Assembly: GCA_013205455.1 (NCBI GenBank)
Contig: JABMMO010000042.1
Span: forward strand, 1 to 13,502
Reading direction: 5' to 3'
From: Actinomycetota bacterium
GTDB lineage: Bacteria; Actinomycetota; Actinomycetes; Nanopelagicales; Nanopelagicaceae
DNA length: 13,502 nt
Under the pieces are notes generated by a model. It had not been told where the DNA came from and did no database searches. It was given only the letters and a program-made list of their open reading frames with translations. The position numbers were made by a program, and so were the translations under genes. Positions 7,677 to 13,011 of the stretch are shown one piece after another (position 1 is the first letter of the stretch; each line of letters opens with the position of its first letter).

Positions 7677-8353
7677 TATTTTTTACGTTTGCGAATAATG
7701 ACAAAGATAGAAATTGCTAACCCAATCGCGAGTGCGACTGGAAGAATTTTGCTATTGTCAGATGCGCCAGCTTCTTCATCCGTAATAGTTGCCATGGTTT
7801 GAGGCTCGGTAGTAGCGGTCGGCATATCAATTTCAACGCCACATTCAGTTGCTGGATAGCCACCAATGCCACAAATCAATCCCGATTTATCGGCGCGCAC
7901 TTTTGCAACGCTCTCTAAAACTGCAAGACCATTTGATTTAGCTGGGACTACTGCACAATCTGTAATTACTTCTTTAGGAATCTCCCCTGATGGTGCAACC
8001 TCCGCACCGCCGAAATCAACTACAATTCCAACTCGGATTTTTCCAGTAACTTCTGCAACACCATCACAGAGCGAAGCGAAATCGGGAGAAGCCATCGGTT
8101 CGGTTGCCGGAATGTCATTACTGCTTGCAGTAAATGTCCAACCTTCGACATCGCCATCTTTAAGAATGGTGGTTGGCCCAGTCATTGCAGCAGTCCAATT
8201 GGATGCACCAGCAGTAGCTTGAAAATAACCCCAGTAGCGATAACCTTTTTCGGCTTGCGCGCTCTGTGGGGTGATGATCGATAGCGCAAGCATTGTTAAT
8301 ACGCTGATTATTGAAAGTGATTTCTTATTTAACTTATTTAACTTATGTAACAC
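7676..8353 (-). CDS. SCO2322-like membrane-anchored extracellular protein of the ECF operon
   Basis: A 225-aa protein with a signal peptide (basic start, hydrophobic stretch about 13-28, likely cleavage after AQA at residue 34). An extracellular domain of about 145 residues opens with YRYWGYF and has four cysteines (C96, C133, C161, C171) that could form two disulfides. A Thr/Glu/Asp-rich stalk (about 177-202), one transmembrane helix (about 203-221) and a cytoplasmic RKRKK tail follow, giving Nout-Cin topology. No LPXTG motif is visible. It resembles the actinobacterial SCO2322 family, found beside ECF transporter genes; its function is not known to me. It is first after the riboswitch, so its synthesis is most directly B12-controlled. 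GTG start, with GGAGAG (8360-8365) well placed. A surface role in capturing cobalamin is an attractive but untested inference. Confidence 0.78.
   Translation of the reverse strand: MLHKLNKLNKKSLSIISVLTMLALSIITPQSAQAEKGYRYWGYFQATAGASNWTAAMTGPTTILKDGDVEGWTFTASSNDIPATEPMASPDFASLCDGVAEVTGKIRVGIVVDFGGAEVAPSGEIPKEVITDCAVVPAKSNGLAVLESVAKVRADKSGLICGIGGYPATECGVEIDMPTATTEPQTMATITDEEAGASDNSKILPVALAIGLAISIFVIIRKRKK
8324..8350. repeat. Three 9-bp tandem units at the start of the SCO2322-like gene
   Basis: CTTATTTAA occurs twice in a row (8324-8341), followed by CTTATGTAA (8342-8350) with one change. On the coding strand the units are in frame and give Leu-His-Lys, Leu-Asn-Lys, Leu-Asn-Lys at codons 2-10, the basic n-region of the signal peptide. 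This is probably a local duplication; the A/T-rich start may keep the initiation region unfolded. Confidence 0.85.
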
Positions 8354-8359
8354 TGTGAT

Positions 8360-8408
8360 CTCTCCAATTGTTATGGGAGCCTCACGGAAGCGAAAAGTAT
8401 TAACAATT
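8360..8408 (-). promoter_or_regulatory. Putative riboswitch expression platform over the ribosome binding site
   Basis: Between aptamer and GTG start the transcript can form two competing structures. AAUUGUUA (8408-8401) pairs perfectly with UAACAAUU (8373-8366), leaving the Shine-Dalgarno GGAGAG (8365-8360) just outside the stem and free. Alternatively CUCC (8379-8376) pairs with the GGAG of that ribosome binding site (8365-8362), hiding it and placing UAACAAUU in the loop. No U-tract terminator is visible, so control is more likely at translation. The pairings are read from the sequence; the switching model is inference. Confidence 0.45.
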
Positions 8409-8409
8409 C

Positions 8410-8535
8410 CGCCCCGTAAACCTCGACGGGTGGTAGATATATTCGAAACCAGGTAATCCGACTTGGCGATTAAATCGCCTTACGGTTGCGGGTCAGCGTC
8501 GGATTTGCACCGACTTCCCCTGAAACTTCGAACTA
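8410..8535 (-). promoter_or_regulatory. Cobalamin riboswitch aptamer
   Basis: On the minus strand the conserved core is clear: GGGGAAGUCGGUGCAAAUCC, then GACGCUGACCCGCAACCGUA, then a B12-box-like AAGUCGGAUUACCUGG. Helices visible in the RNA are: closing P1 with UUCGAA at 8527-8532 and 8442-8447; CAGG (8522-8519) with CCUG (8453-8450); GUCGG/CCGAC around UGCAAAU (8498-8514); GGCGAU/AUCGCC with a triloop (8465-8479). A P13-type hairpin CCCGU/ACGGG (8413-8430) has the loop CGAGGUUU. The GGUU of that loop can kiss AACC of the conserved GCAACCGUA loop (8484-8487), the L5-L13 contact known in this class. It precedes the SCO2322-like/ECF operon, so binding of cobalamin is expected to turn the uptake genes off. 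Exact outer boundaries are approximate. Confidence 0.93.
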
Positions 8536-8555
8536 TTAAGTTGTGTGCGTAGGCA

Positions 8556-8561
8556 ACCATA
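8556..8561 (-). promoter_or_regulatory. Candidate -10 of the riboswitch operon
   Basis: TATGGT on the minus strand is the only TAnnnT hexamer shortly upstream of the aptamer. A start near 8549 would place the first base about 17 nt before helix P1 and give a leader of about 195 nt. No good -35 is visible, so this is a positional argument. Confidence 0.35.
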
Positions 8562-8609
8562 TCGTGCTCGCTTTCGCAATCAGGACTCGCAAAATTCGGC
8601 GATTCCCTT

Positions 8610-8615
8610 TAGGCT
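8610..8615 (+). promoter_or_regulatory. Leaderless-type -10 hexamer of the aldo/keto reductase gene
   Basis: TAGGCT, six bases, then ATG at 8622; no Shine-Dalgarno in the gap. Same spacing as at gcvT, nadA, erpA and adoK. Confidence 0.6.
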
Positions 8616-8621
8616 CGTAAG

Positions 8622-9623
8622 ATGGAACATAGGAAACTTGGTAACTCCGGCCTTTATATCTCCGAAATTTCATACGGAAATTGGATCACGCATGGCTCGC
8701 AAGTCGAGCAAGACGCTGCAATTAAATGTGTGCGCGCTGCCATCGATTTAGGAATCACAACATTTGATACCGCAGATGTTTATGCCGCGACTAAAGCTGA
8801 AACCGTTTTAGGTAAAGCGCTCAAAGGAGTACGCCGAGAATCTTACGAACTTTTCACAAAGGTTTATTGGCCAACTGGCCCCGGAAAAAATGATCGCGGT
8901 TTATCCCGCAAGCACATTATGGAATCTTGCGATGCATCATTAAAGCGCTTGAAAACCGATCACATCGATTTATATCAAGCACACCGTTTCGATTACGAGA
9001 CACCGCTCGAAGAAACGTTAAGCGCATTTGATGATTTAATCCGCCAAGGAAAAGTTAGCTACATTGGTTTCTCAGAGTGGAACGCTTCCCAAATTAGCGC
9101 AGCGTTGAAAATCCAAGATGCTCGCGGATACAACCGGTTTGTTTCAAGCCAACCGCAATACTCTGCACTTTGGCGAGTAATTGAAGCCGAAGTAGATCCG
9201 CTCTGCGTTAAAGAAGGAATCGGTCATATTGTTTGGTCCCCAATGGCGCAAGGTGCGCTAAGTGGAAAATATTTGCCAGGGAAGAAACCGCCAGCCGGAT
9301 CGCGCGCTACTGATAAGAAAAGCGGCGCAAATATGATTAAGCGCTGGATGCGCGATGATGTACTGAGTGCAGTACAGAATTTAACGCCAATCGCGAAAAG
9401 CGTGGATTTATCGTTAGCTCAATTAGCAATCGCCTGGGTACTTCAAAATAAGAACGTATCTAGCGCAATTGTTGGCGCAACTAAGCCATCTCAAATTAAA
9501 GAAAACGTTAAAGCTAGCGGCGTTAAATTAGATGGCGAAACAATGAAGAAGATCGACGTTGTACTCGGCAAATTACCAGAACGAGATCCAGCTCAAACTA
9601 TTAGTCCTAACCCAAGAGCTTAA
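8622..9623 (+). CDS. Aldo/keto reductase
   Basis: NAD(P)H-dependent oxidoreductase with a TIM-barrel fold, 333 aa. The catalytic tetrad is complete: D49 and Y54 (FDTADVY), K80 (TKVYW) and H121 (QAHRFD). The GFSEW strand and the C-terminal cofactor-binding part (SSAIVGATKPSQIKENV) fit the branch related to potassium-channel beta subunits and bacterial YghZ-type enzymes, which reduce small aldehydes and ketones. The physiological substrate cannot be read from the sequence. The gene stands alone: its own leaderless-type promoter, the riboswitch leader upstream on the other strand, and the DUF3043 gene converging 8 bp downstream. A detoxification role for reactive carbonyls is a reasonable guess only. 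Confidence 0.92.
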   Translation: MEHRKLGNSGLYISEISYGNWITHGSQVEQDAAIKCVRAAIDLGITTFDTADVYAATKAETVLGKALKGVRRESYELFTKVYWPTGPGKNDRGLSRKHIMESCDASLKRLKTDHIDLYQAHRFDYETPLEETLSAFDDLIRQGKVSYIGFSEWNASQISAALKIQDARGYNRFVSSQPQYSALWRVIEAEVDPLCVKEGIGHIVWSPMAQGALSGKYLPGKKPPAGSRATDKKSGANMIKRWMRDDVLSAVQNLTPIAKSVDLSLAQLAIAWVLQNKNVSSAIVGATKPSQIKENVKASGVKLDGETMKKIDVVLGKLPERDPAQTISPNPRA

Positions 9624-9660
9624 TTACTAAGTTAGAACTTATCGCCACGCTTAACTTGGG
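9611..9660. terminator. Possible bidirectional hairpin at convergent gene ends
   Basis: CCCAAG (9611-9616) and TTAA (9620-9623) can pair with TTAA (9651-9654) and CTTGGG (9655-9660), with a 3-nt bulge and a 27-nt loop. The structure spans both stop codons of the convergent aldo/keto reductase and DUF3043 genes. Neither strand has a following T-run, so it is a weak terminator candidate at best. Confidence 0.25.
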
Positions 9661-10186
9661 GTGATGGTGCGCGTAATCTGCGAATTTGAGTTGAGCGTAA
9701 CCAGCCGTACATTCCAATGCCTTTTGCGGTCTCGTTTGGAAAACGCGCCGCAACTTCTTTTTTCAATTTACGGCTAAGAATGATGCCGTCGATTATTGAA
9801 AATAATAGACATGAATACATCAAGATGATTGCTATGAATTGAATGTAGGCGATTGGAATAATTGTAAGAATTAAAACCAACATCACAATTGGCAAGAAGT
9901 ACTCGCCAATCGATCGACGTGAATCAACATAATTTCTAACGAAACGTTTTACTTGGCCACGATCTCGCGGTGGCATAGCGCTCTCTTCGCCGCGCATGTA
10001 AGCAGCCCGGGTGCTAACTCGTTGTTGGCGCAATTGTTCGCGTTGTAATTTTTTTCCTTCGCGAGTTGATGCCGGGGCTAATCGATTAGTGACATTAGCT
10101 TTCTCCGCAACTTTGCGCTTTGGCGTCGGACGACCTTTGCCAGTGGCTGGTTTTTCAGAAGCTGAATCAGATTTTTTAGGGCTCAT
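9632..10186 (-). CDS. DUF3043 family membrane protein
   Basis: A 184-aa protein of unknown function found in Actinomycetota. The N-terminal 90 or so residues are strongly basic and low in complexity (Lys/Arg/Pro-rich), leading to the family signature MPPRDRGQVKRFVRNYVDSRRSIGEYFLP (about 71-99). Two adjacent transmembrane helices follow (about 97-113 and 115-137) and a basic cytoplasmic tail. The ATG lies 4 bp after the nadA stop with no clear Shine-Dalgarno, so translation is probably coupled to nadA. Conserved pairing with nadA suggests co-expression but does not reveal the role. The basic N-terminus could contact RNA, nucleoid or lipid head groups; that is speculation. Confidence 0.85.
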   Translation of the reverse strand: MSPKKSDSASEKPATGKGRPTPKRKVAEKANVTNRLAPASTREGKKLQREQLRQQRVSTRAAYMRGEESAMPPRDRGQVKRFVRNYVDSRRSIGEYFLPIVMLVLILTIIPIAYIQFIAIILMYSCLLFSIIDGIILSRKLKKEVAARFPNETAKGIGMYGWLRSTQIRRLRAPSPQVKRGDKF

Positions 10187-10190
10187 CTGA

Positions 10191-11339
10191 CTACGGTAAA
10201 GCCAACATTCGCTCTAGCGCAACTTTTGCGTTCAATGCAGTCTCGGAATCAACCGAAATTTGATTAACTAGGCGGCCATTGACCAGAGTTTCCATAGCCC
10301 AAACTAAGTGGGGGAGATCAATTCGATTCATGGTGGAGCAGTAGCAAACGGTTTTATCTAAGAAGAGAACGGTCTTATCTGGGTGAGCATTTGCTAACCG
10401 CTGCACGAGATTCAATTCGGTGCCAATTGCCCACTTACTTCCGGCGGGGGATTGTTCGACCGTTTTAATTATGGCTTCGGTGCTGCCAACCACGTCAGCA
10501 GCCGAGACCACATCGTTTTGGCATTCGGGATGTACTAAAACTTTAACGCCAGGTACCCGTTCTCTCACTTCAGTTACATTTTTGATTGTGAAGCGACCAT
10601 GAACTGAACAATGACCACGCCATAAAATAACTTTTGAGTTTCTAATTTGATCGTCAGTTAATCCGCCTCTTGGTTTCCAAGGATTCCAAAGCACACAATC
10701 ATTGAGCGAAAGCCCCAACGAAAGTACCGCGGTATTTCGACCTAAATGTTGGTCGGGTAGGAAGAGGATTTTTTCGCCTTGTTCAAAGCCCCAGCTCATC
10801 GCTCGTTTGGCATTTGAAGATGTGCAAACGGTGCCACCATTTTTACCAGTAAAAGATTTAATAGCGGCGGTAGAATTCATATAAGTTACCGGGATAGTTT
10901 TTGAAGCAACACCTAACTCGGTCAACACATCCCAACATTCGTTTACTTGAGATGCCGAAGCCATATCGGCCATGGAACAACCCGCAGCTAAATCTGGCAA
11001 AATTACCTTTTGATTTTCGGAAGTCAAAATGTCAGCACTTTCGGCCATAAAATGCACGCCACAGAAAAAAATGAATTCAGCGGTGGTATTAGCCGCCGCG
11101 GCTTGCGCTAATTTAAAAGAGTCACCAGTGATATCCGCGAATTGAATAACTTCATCGCGTTGATAGTGATGGCCAAGAATCATGGCGCGATCCCCGAGGG
11201 CGGCTCGAGCTTTCTTTGCTCGCTCCACTAACGCAGGATCACTAGCGGCCGGCAACTCGCCATCGCAGGAAACGCCACGTTCACTACTTAGATCCGCGCC
11301 TTGGCCAAGAAGCAGGAGCTGGGTTAGTGAGACTGACAT
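10191..11339 (-). CDS. nadA: Quinolinate synthase A
   Basis: Condenses iminoaspartate with dihydroxyacetone phosphate to quinolinate, the first committed precursor of NAD; an oxygen-sensitive [4Fe-4S] enzyme in the cytoplasm. The 382-aa protein shows MILGHHYQRDEV (53-64), FFCGVHFMAE (91-100), MNSTAAIK (154-161), TVCTSSNA (170-177), LPDQHLGRNTA (194-204), VHPEC (269-273) and a C-terminal CYCSTMNRI (332-340). Likely cluster ligands are C93, C172 and one of C332/C334. The N-terminal 35 residues precede the conserved core, as in other actinobacterial NadA. nadB and nadC are not in the window. It is divergent from an A-type Fe-S carrier gene, which makes sense because NadA needs a cluster. A TACTAT hexamer sits six bases before the ATG (leaderless type), and the DUF3043 gene follows 4 bp downstream. 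Confidence 0.96.
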   Translation of the reverse strand: MSVSLTQLLLLGQGADLSSERGVSCDGELPAASDPALVERAKKARAALGDRAMILGHHYQRDEVIQFADITGDSFKLAQAAAANTTAEFIFFCGVHFMAESADILTSENQKVILPDLAAGCSMADMASASQVNECWDVLTELGVASKTIPVTYMNSTAAIKSFTGKNGGTVCTSSNAKRAMSWGFEQGEKILFLPDQHLGRNTAVLSLGLSLNDCVLWNPWKPRGGLTDDQIRNSKVILWRGHCSVHGRFTIKNVTEVRERVPGVKVLVHPECQNDVVSAADVVGSTEAIIKTVEQSPAGSKWAIGTELNLVQRLANAHPDKTVLFLDKTVCYCSTMNRIDLPHLVWAMETLVNGRLVNQISVDSETALNAKVALERMLALP

Positions 11340-11345
11340 GAGTTA

Positions 11346-11351
11346 ATAGTA
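11346..11351 (-). promoter_or_regulatory. Leaderless-type -10 hexamer of nadA
   Basis: TACTAT on the minus strand, then TAACTC and the nadA ATG: again exactly six bases and no Shine-Dalgarno. Confidence 0.6.
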
Positions 11352-11372
11352 TGCGGATGCGGGAACTTTGAG

Positions 11373-11390
11373 CGAGCCGAGTCGAGCCGA
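11373..11390. promoter_or_regulatory. Helically phased direct repeat between nadA and erpA
   Basis: CGAGCCGAGTCGAGCCGA contains two identical 8-bp units (11373-11380, 11383-11390) with a 10-bp period, that is, on the same face of the helix. It lies in the 86-bp spacer of the divergent nadA/erpA pair, upstream of both proposed -10 hexamers, and is more G/C-rich than its surroundings. It may be an operator for a regulator of Fe-S or NAD genes. The binding protein is unknown. Confidence 0.35.
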
Positions 11391-11413
11391 ATGGCGAAGC
11401 GAAAAAAGGCAGG

Positions 11414-11419
11414 TAGAGT
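11414..11419 (+). promoter_or_regulatory. Leaderless-type -10 hexamer of the erpA-like gene
   Basis: TAGAGT, then TCGGCT and the ATG at 11426. Six-base spacing, no ribosome binding site. Confidence 0.6.
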
Positions 11420-11425
11420 TCGGCT

Positions 11426-11785
11426 ATGACTACTGAAACAACCACCCCGACTAGCACCACAACTTCGATCGCTCTAACTGCAGTTGCAGCTGAAAAAGTT
11501 GCAGCGCTATTAGCGCAGGAAGATCGCGATGATTTAAGCCTTCGCGTAGCAGTACAACCTGGTGGCTGTTCCGGACTTCGCTACCAACTTTATTTTGATG
11601 ATCGCGCCATGGAAGGCGACACCGTTACTGAATTTGGTGCAGTGAAAGTTGTTACCGACAAAATGAGCACGCCATACTTAATGGGTGCAACCGTTGATTT
11701 CGTAGACACAATTCAAAAACAAGGCTTCACGATTGATAATCCAAACGCAGGCGGCTCATGCGCTTGTGGCGATTCATTTAATTAA
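11426..11785 (+). CDS. erpA: A-type iron-sulfur carrier (ErpA/IscA/HesB family)
   Basis: Small cytoplasmic protein that accepts Fe-S clusters from the assembly machinery and inserts them into target enzymes. It is 119 aa. The three ligand cysteines are C48 (PGGCSG) and C112 and C114 (SCACGDSF) at the C-terminus, the canonical CxnCxC arrangement. The first 14 residues are Thr/Ser-rich and probably disordered; no alternative start fits better. It is divergent from nadA (a [4Fe-4S] enzyme) and directly followed by adoK, the same neighbourhood as in mycobacteria (Rv2204c near Rv2202c) and Streptomyces. NadA is therefore a plausible client. ErpA versus IscA/SufA subtype cannot be decided by motif alone. 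Confidence 0.93.
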   Translation: MTTETTTPTSTTTSIALTAVAAEKVAALLAQEDRDDLSLRVAVQPGGCSGLRYQLYFDDRAMEGDTVTEFGAVKVVTDKMSTPYLMGATVDFVDTIQKQGFTIDNPNAGGSCACGDSFN

Positions 11786-11801
11786 ACACCGCTTTCGCGA
11801 C

Positions 11802-11807
11802 TAGCCT
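11802..11807 (+). promoter_or_regulatory. Leaderless-type -10 hexamer of adoK
   Basis: TAGCCT, then CTCCTT and the ATG at 11814. It lies in the 28-bp gap after the erpA-like gene, so adoK may be transcribed on its own in addition to read-through. Confidence 0.55.
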
Positions 11808-11813
11808 CTCCTT

Positions 11814-12803
11814 ATGAAAATTGCGGTTGCAGGCTCCGTTGGGCGCGACCATTTGATGACTTTCCCGGGCAAGTTCACTGATTCCCTAGTGGCTGGTTCG
11901 CTTGAAAAAGTTTCACTTTCATTCTTAGTTGATGGTCTAGATGTTAGACGTGGTGGTTGTGCCGCAAATATCGCATTCAGCATGGGGATCCTTGGCCTCA
12001 ATCCAATTTTACTCGCTGCCGTTGGTAAGGATTGGGTTGATTACGAAGCTTGGTTAACCAGTCATGGCGTTGTGACCTCACATGTTTGGGTTTCGGAAAC
12101 TTTACATACCGCCCAATTCATGGTGACCACCGATACTGAATTAAACCAAATCGCGTCCTTCTTTCCGGGTGCAATGAGCGAAGCTCGAAATATCGAATTG
12201 GGACTGGTTATGGAAAAAACTGGGGTATTTGATTTAGTAGTTATCTCACCTGACGATCCTGAAGCGATGTTGCGACATACGCAAACTTGTCGGGAAGAGC
12301 GGATTCCATTTGCCGCTGATCCATCACAACAGATGGCTCGGATGAGTGGCGATGAAATAAAAAAATTAATAGATGGCGCTACATATTTATTCATGAATGA
12401 ATACGAGCTAGCACTTGCAATTCAAAAAACTGGCTGGAGTGATGCCGAGATTTTGGAGCGAGTCGAAACTCGAGTTATTACGCTTGGTTCTACTGGAGCG
12501 AAAGTTGAACGTCGTGGAAATAGCGAAGTTAGAGTCGGTGTCCCAAAGGAGAAAGCCAAAGTAGATCCAACTGGCGTGGGCGATTCATTCCGTTCTGGAT
12601 TTATTGCTGGCGTGGCCTGGGGGTTAAACGATGAGCGCTGCGCCCAACTAGGTTCGATGATTGCTACCTATGTTATTGAAACTAAAGGAACCCAAGAATA
12701 CCGATTCACTAGATCAGAATTTGTTTCTCGGTTTGCAGAGTCTTATGGAAAAAGCGCTGCTTCCGAAATTGAAAAACATATTCCGATGCTGGAAAACGCT
12801 TAA
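11814..12803 (+). CDS. adoK: Adenosine kinase, PfkB family
   Basis: Phosphorylates adenosine to AMP (purine salvage, and removal of adenosine left by methylation reactions). The 329-aa ribokinase-fold protein begins VAGSVGRDHLMTFPGKF and contains RRGGCAANIAFSMGILG (45-61), SFFPGAMSEARNI (115-127), FAADPSQQMAR (166-176) and the catalytic anion-hole motif DPTGVGDSFRSG (251-262) with base D257. These stretches and their spacing match M. tuberculosis AdoK as I remember it, including the position of the catalytic Asp, so AdoK is favoured over a generic sugar kinase. Neighbours agree: in M. tuberculosis AdoK also lies close to the HesB-type gene. The stop codon overlaps the convergent TusA-like gene (TTAA). 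No ribosome binding site; leaderless-type promoter six bases upstream. Confidence 0.88.
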   Translation: MKIAVAGSVGRDHLMTFPGKFTDSLVAGSLEKVSLSFLVDGLDVRRGGCAANIAFSMGILGLNPILLAAVGKDWVDYEAWLTSHGVVTSHVWVSETLHTAQFMVTTDTELNQIASFFPGAMSEARNIELGLVMEKTGVFDLVVISPDDPEAMLRHTQTCREERIPFAADPSQQMARMSGDEIKKLIDGATYLFMNEYELALAIQKTGWSDAEILERVETRVITLGSTGAKVERRGNSEVRVGVPKEKAKVDPTGVGDSFRSGFIAGVAWGLNDERCAQLGSMIATYVIETKGTQEYRFTRSEFVSRFAESYGKSAASEIEKHIPMLENA

Positions 12804-13009
12804 CGCCTCTTTGTAATTAAGAAATTGGTTTTATCAATTTGTAAGACTTCATTACCACTCATGCGCGCCCATGCCGATAAATCAACCCAAGTCGCTGGGT
12901 CATCGCTTTGTAACGAGATTTGATCACCGGTCACCAAAGTTTTTAGAGCCTTCGCACTTTCAATGATTGGAAGTGGACAGCGCATTCCTAAACAATTTAA
13001 CGGCAACAT
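12800..13009 (-). CDS. TusA-family sulfurtransferase
   Basis: A 69-aa TusA/SirA-fold protein with the sulfur-carrying motif CPLP (active C11, preceded by NCLGMR) and the second conserved block SDDPATWVDLSAWARMSGNEV. It would accept persulfide sulfur from a cysteine desulfurase and pass it on, for example for tRNA thiolation or molybdenum cofactor work. The desulfurase gene is immediately upstream on the same strand. I chose the ATG at 13009, two bases after the desulfurase stop; a TTG at 13015 that overlaps that stop (TTGA) is also possible. Either way translation should be coupled. In many Actinomycetota the two domains are one polypeptide annotated as cysteine desulfurase/TusA; here they are separate. 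The 3' end overlaps adoK by 4 bp. Confidence 0.9.
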   Translation of the reverse strand: MLPLNCLGMRCPLPIIESAKALKTLVTGDQISLQSDDPATWVDLSAWARMSGNEVLQIDKTNFLITKRR

Positions 13010-13011
13010 TT

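Noticed and set aside
8442..8532. Riboswitch acting on the aldo/keto reductase gene (plus strand)
   Set aside because: The conserved aptamer core reads correctly only on the minus strand, toward the SCO2322-like/ECF operon.
11786..11813. Shine-Dalgarno for adoK in CTCTCCTT
   Set aside because: The sequence is pyrimidine-rich on the coding strand, the opposite of a ribosome binding site; the TAGCCT spacing fits leaderless initiation better.
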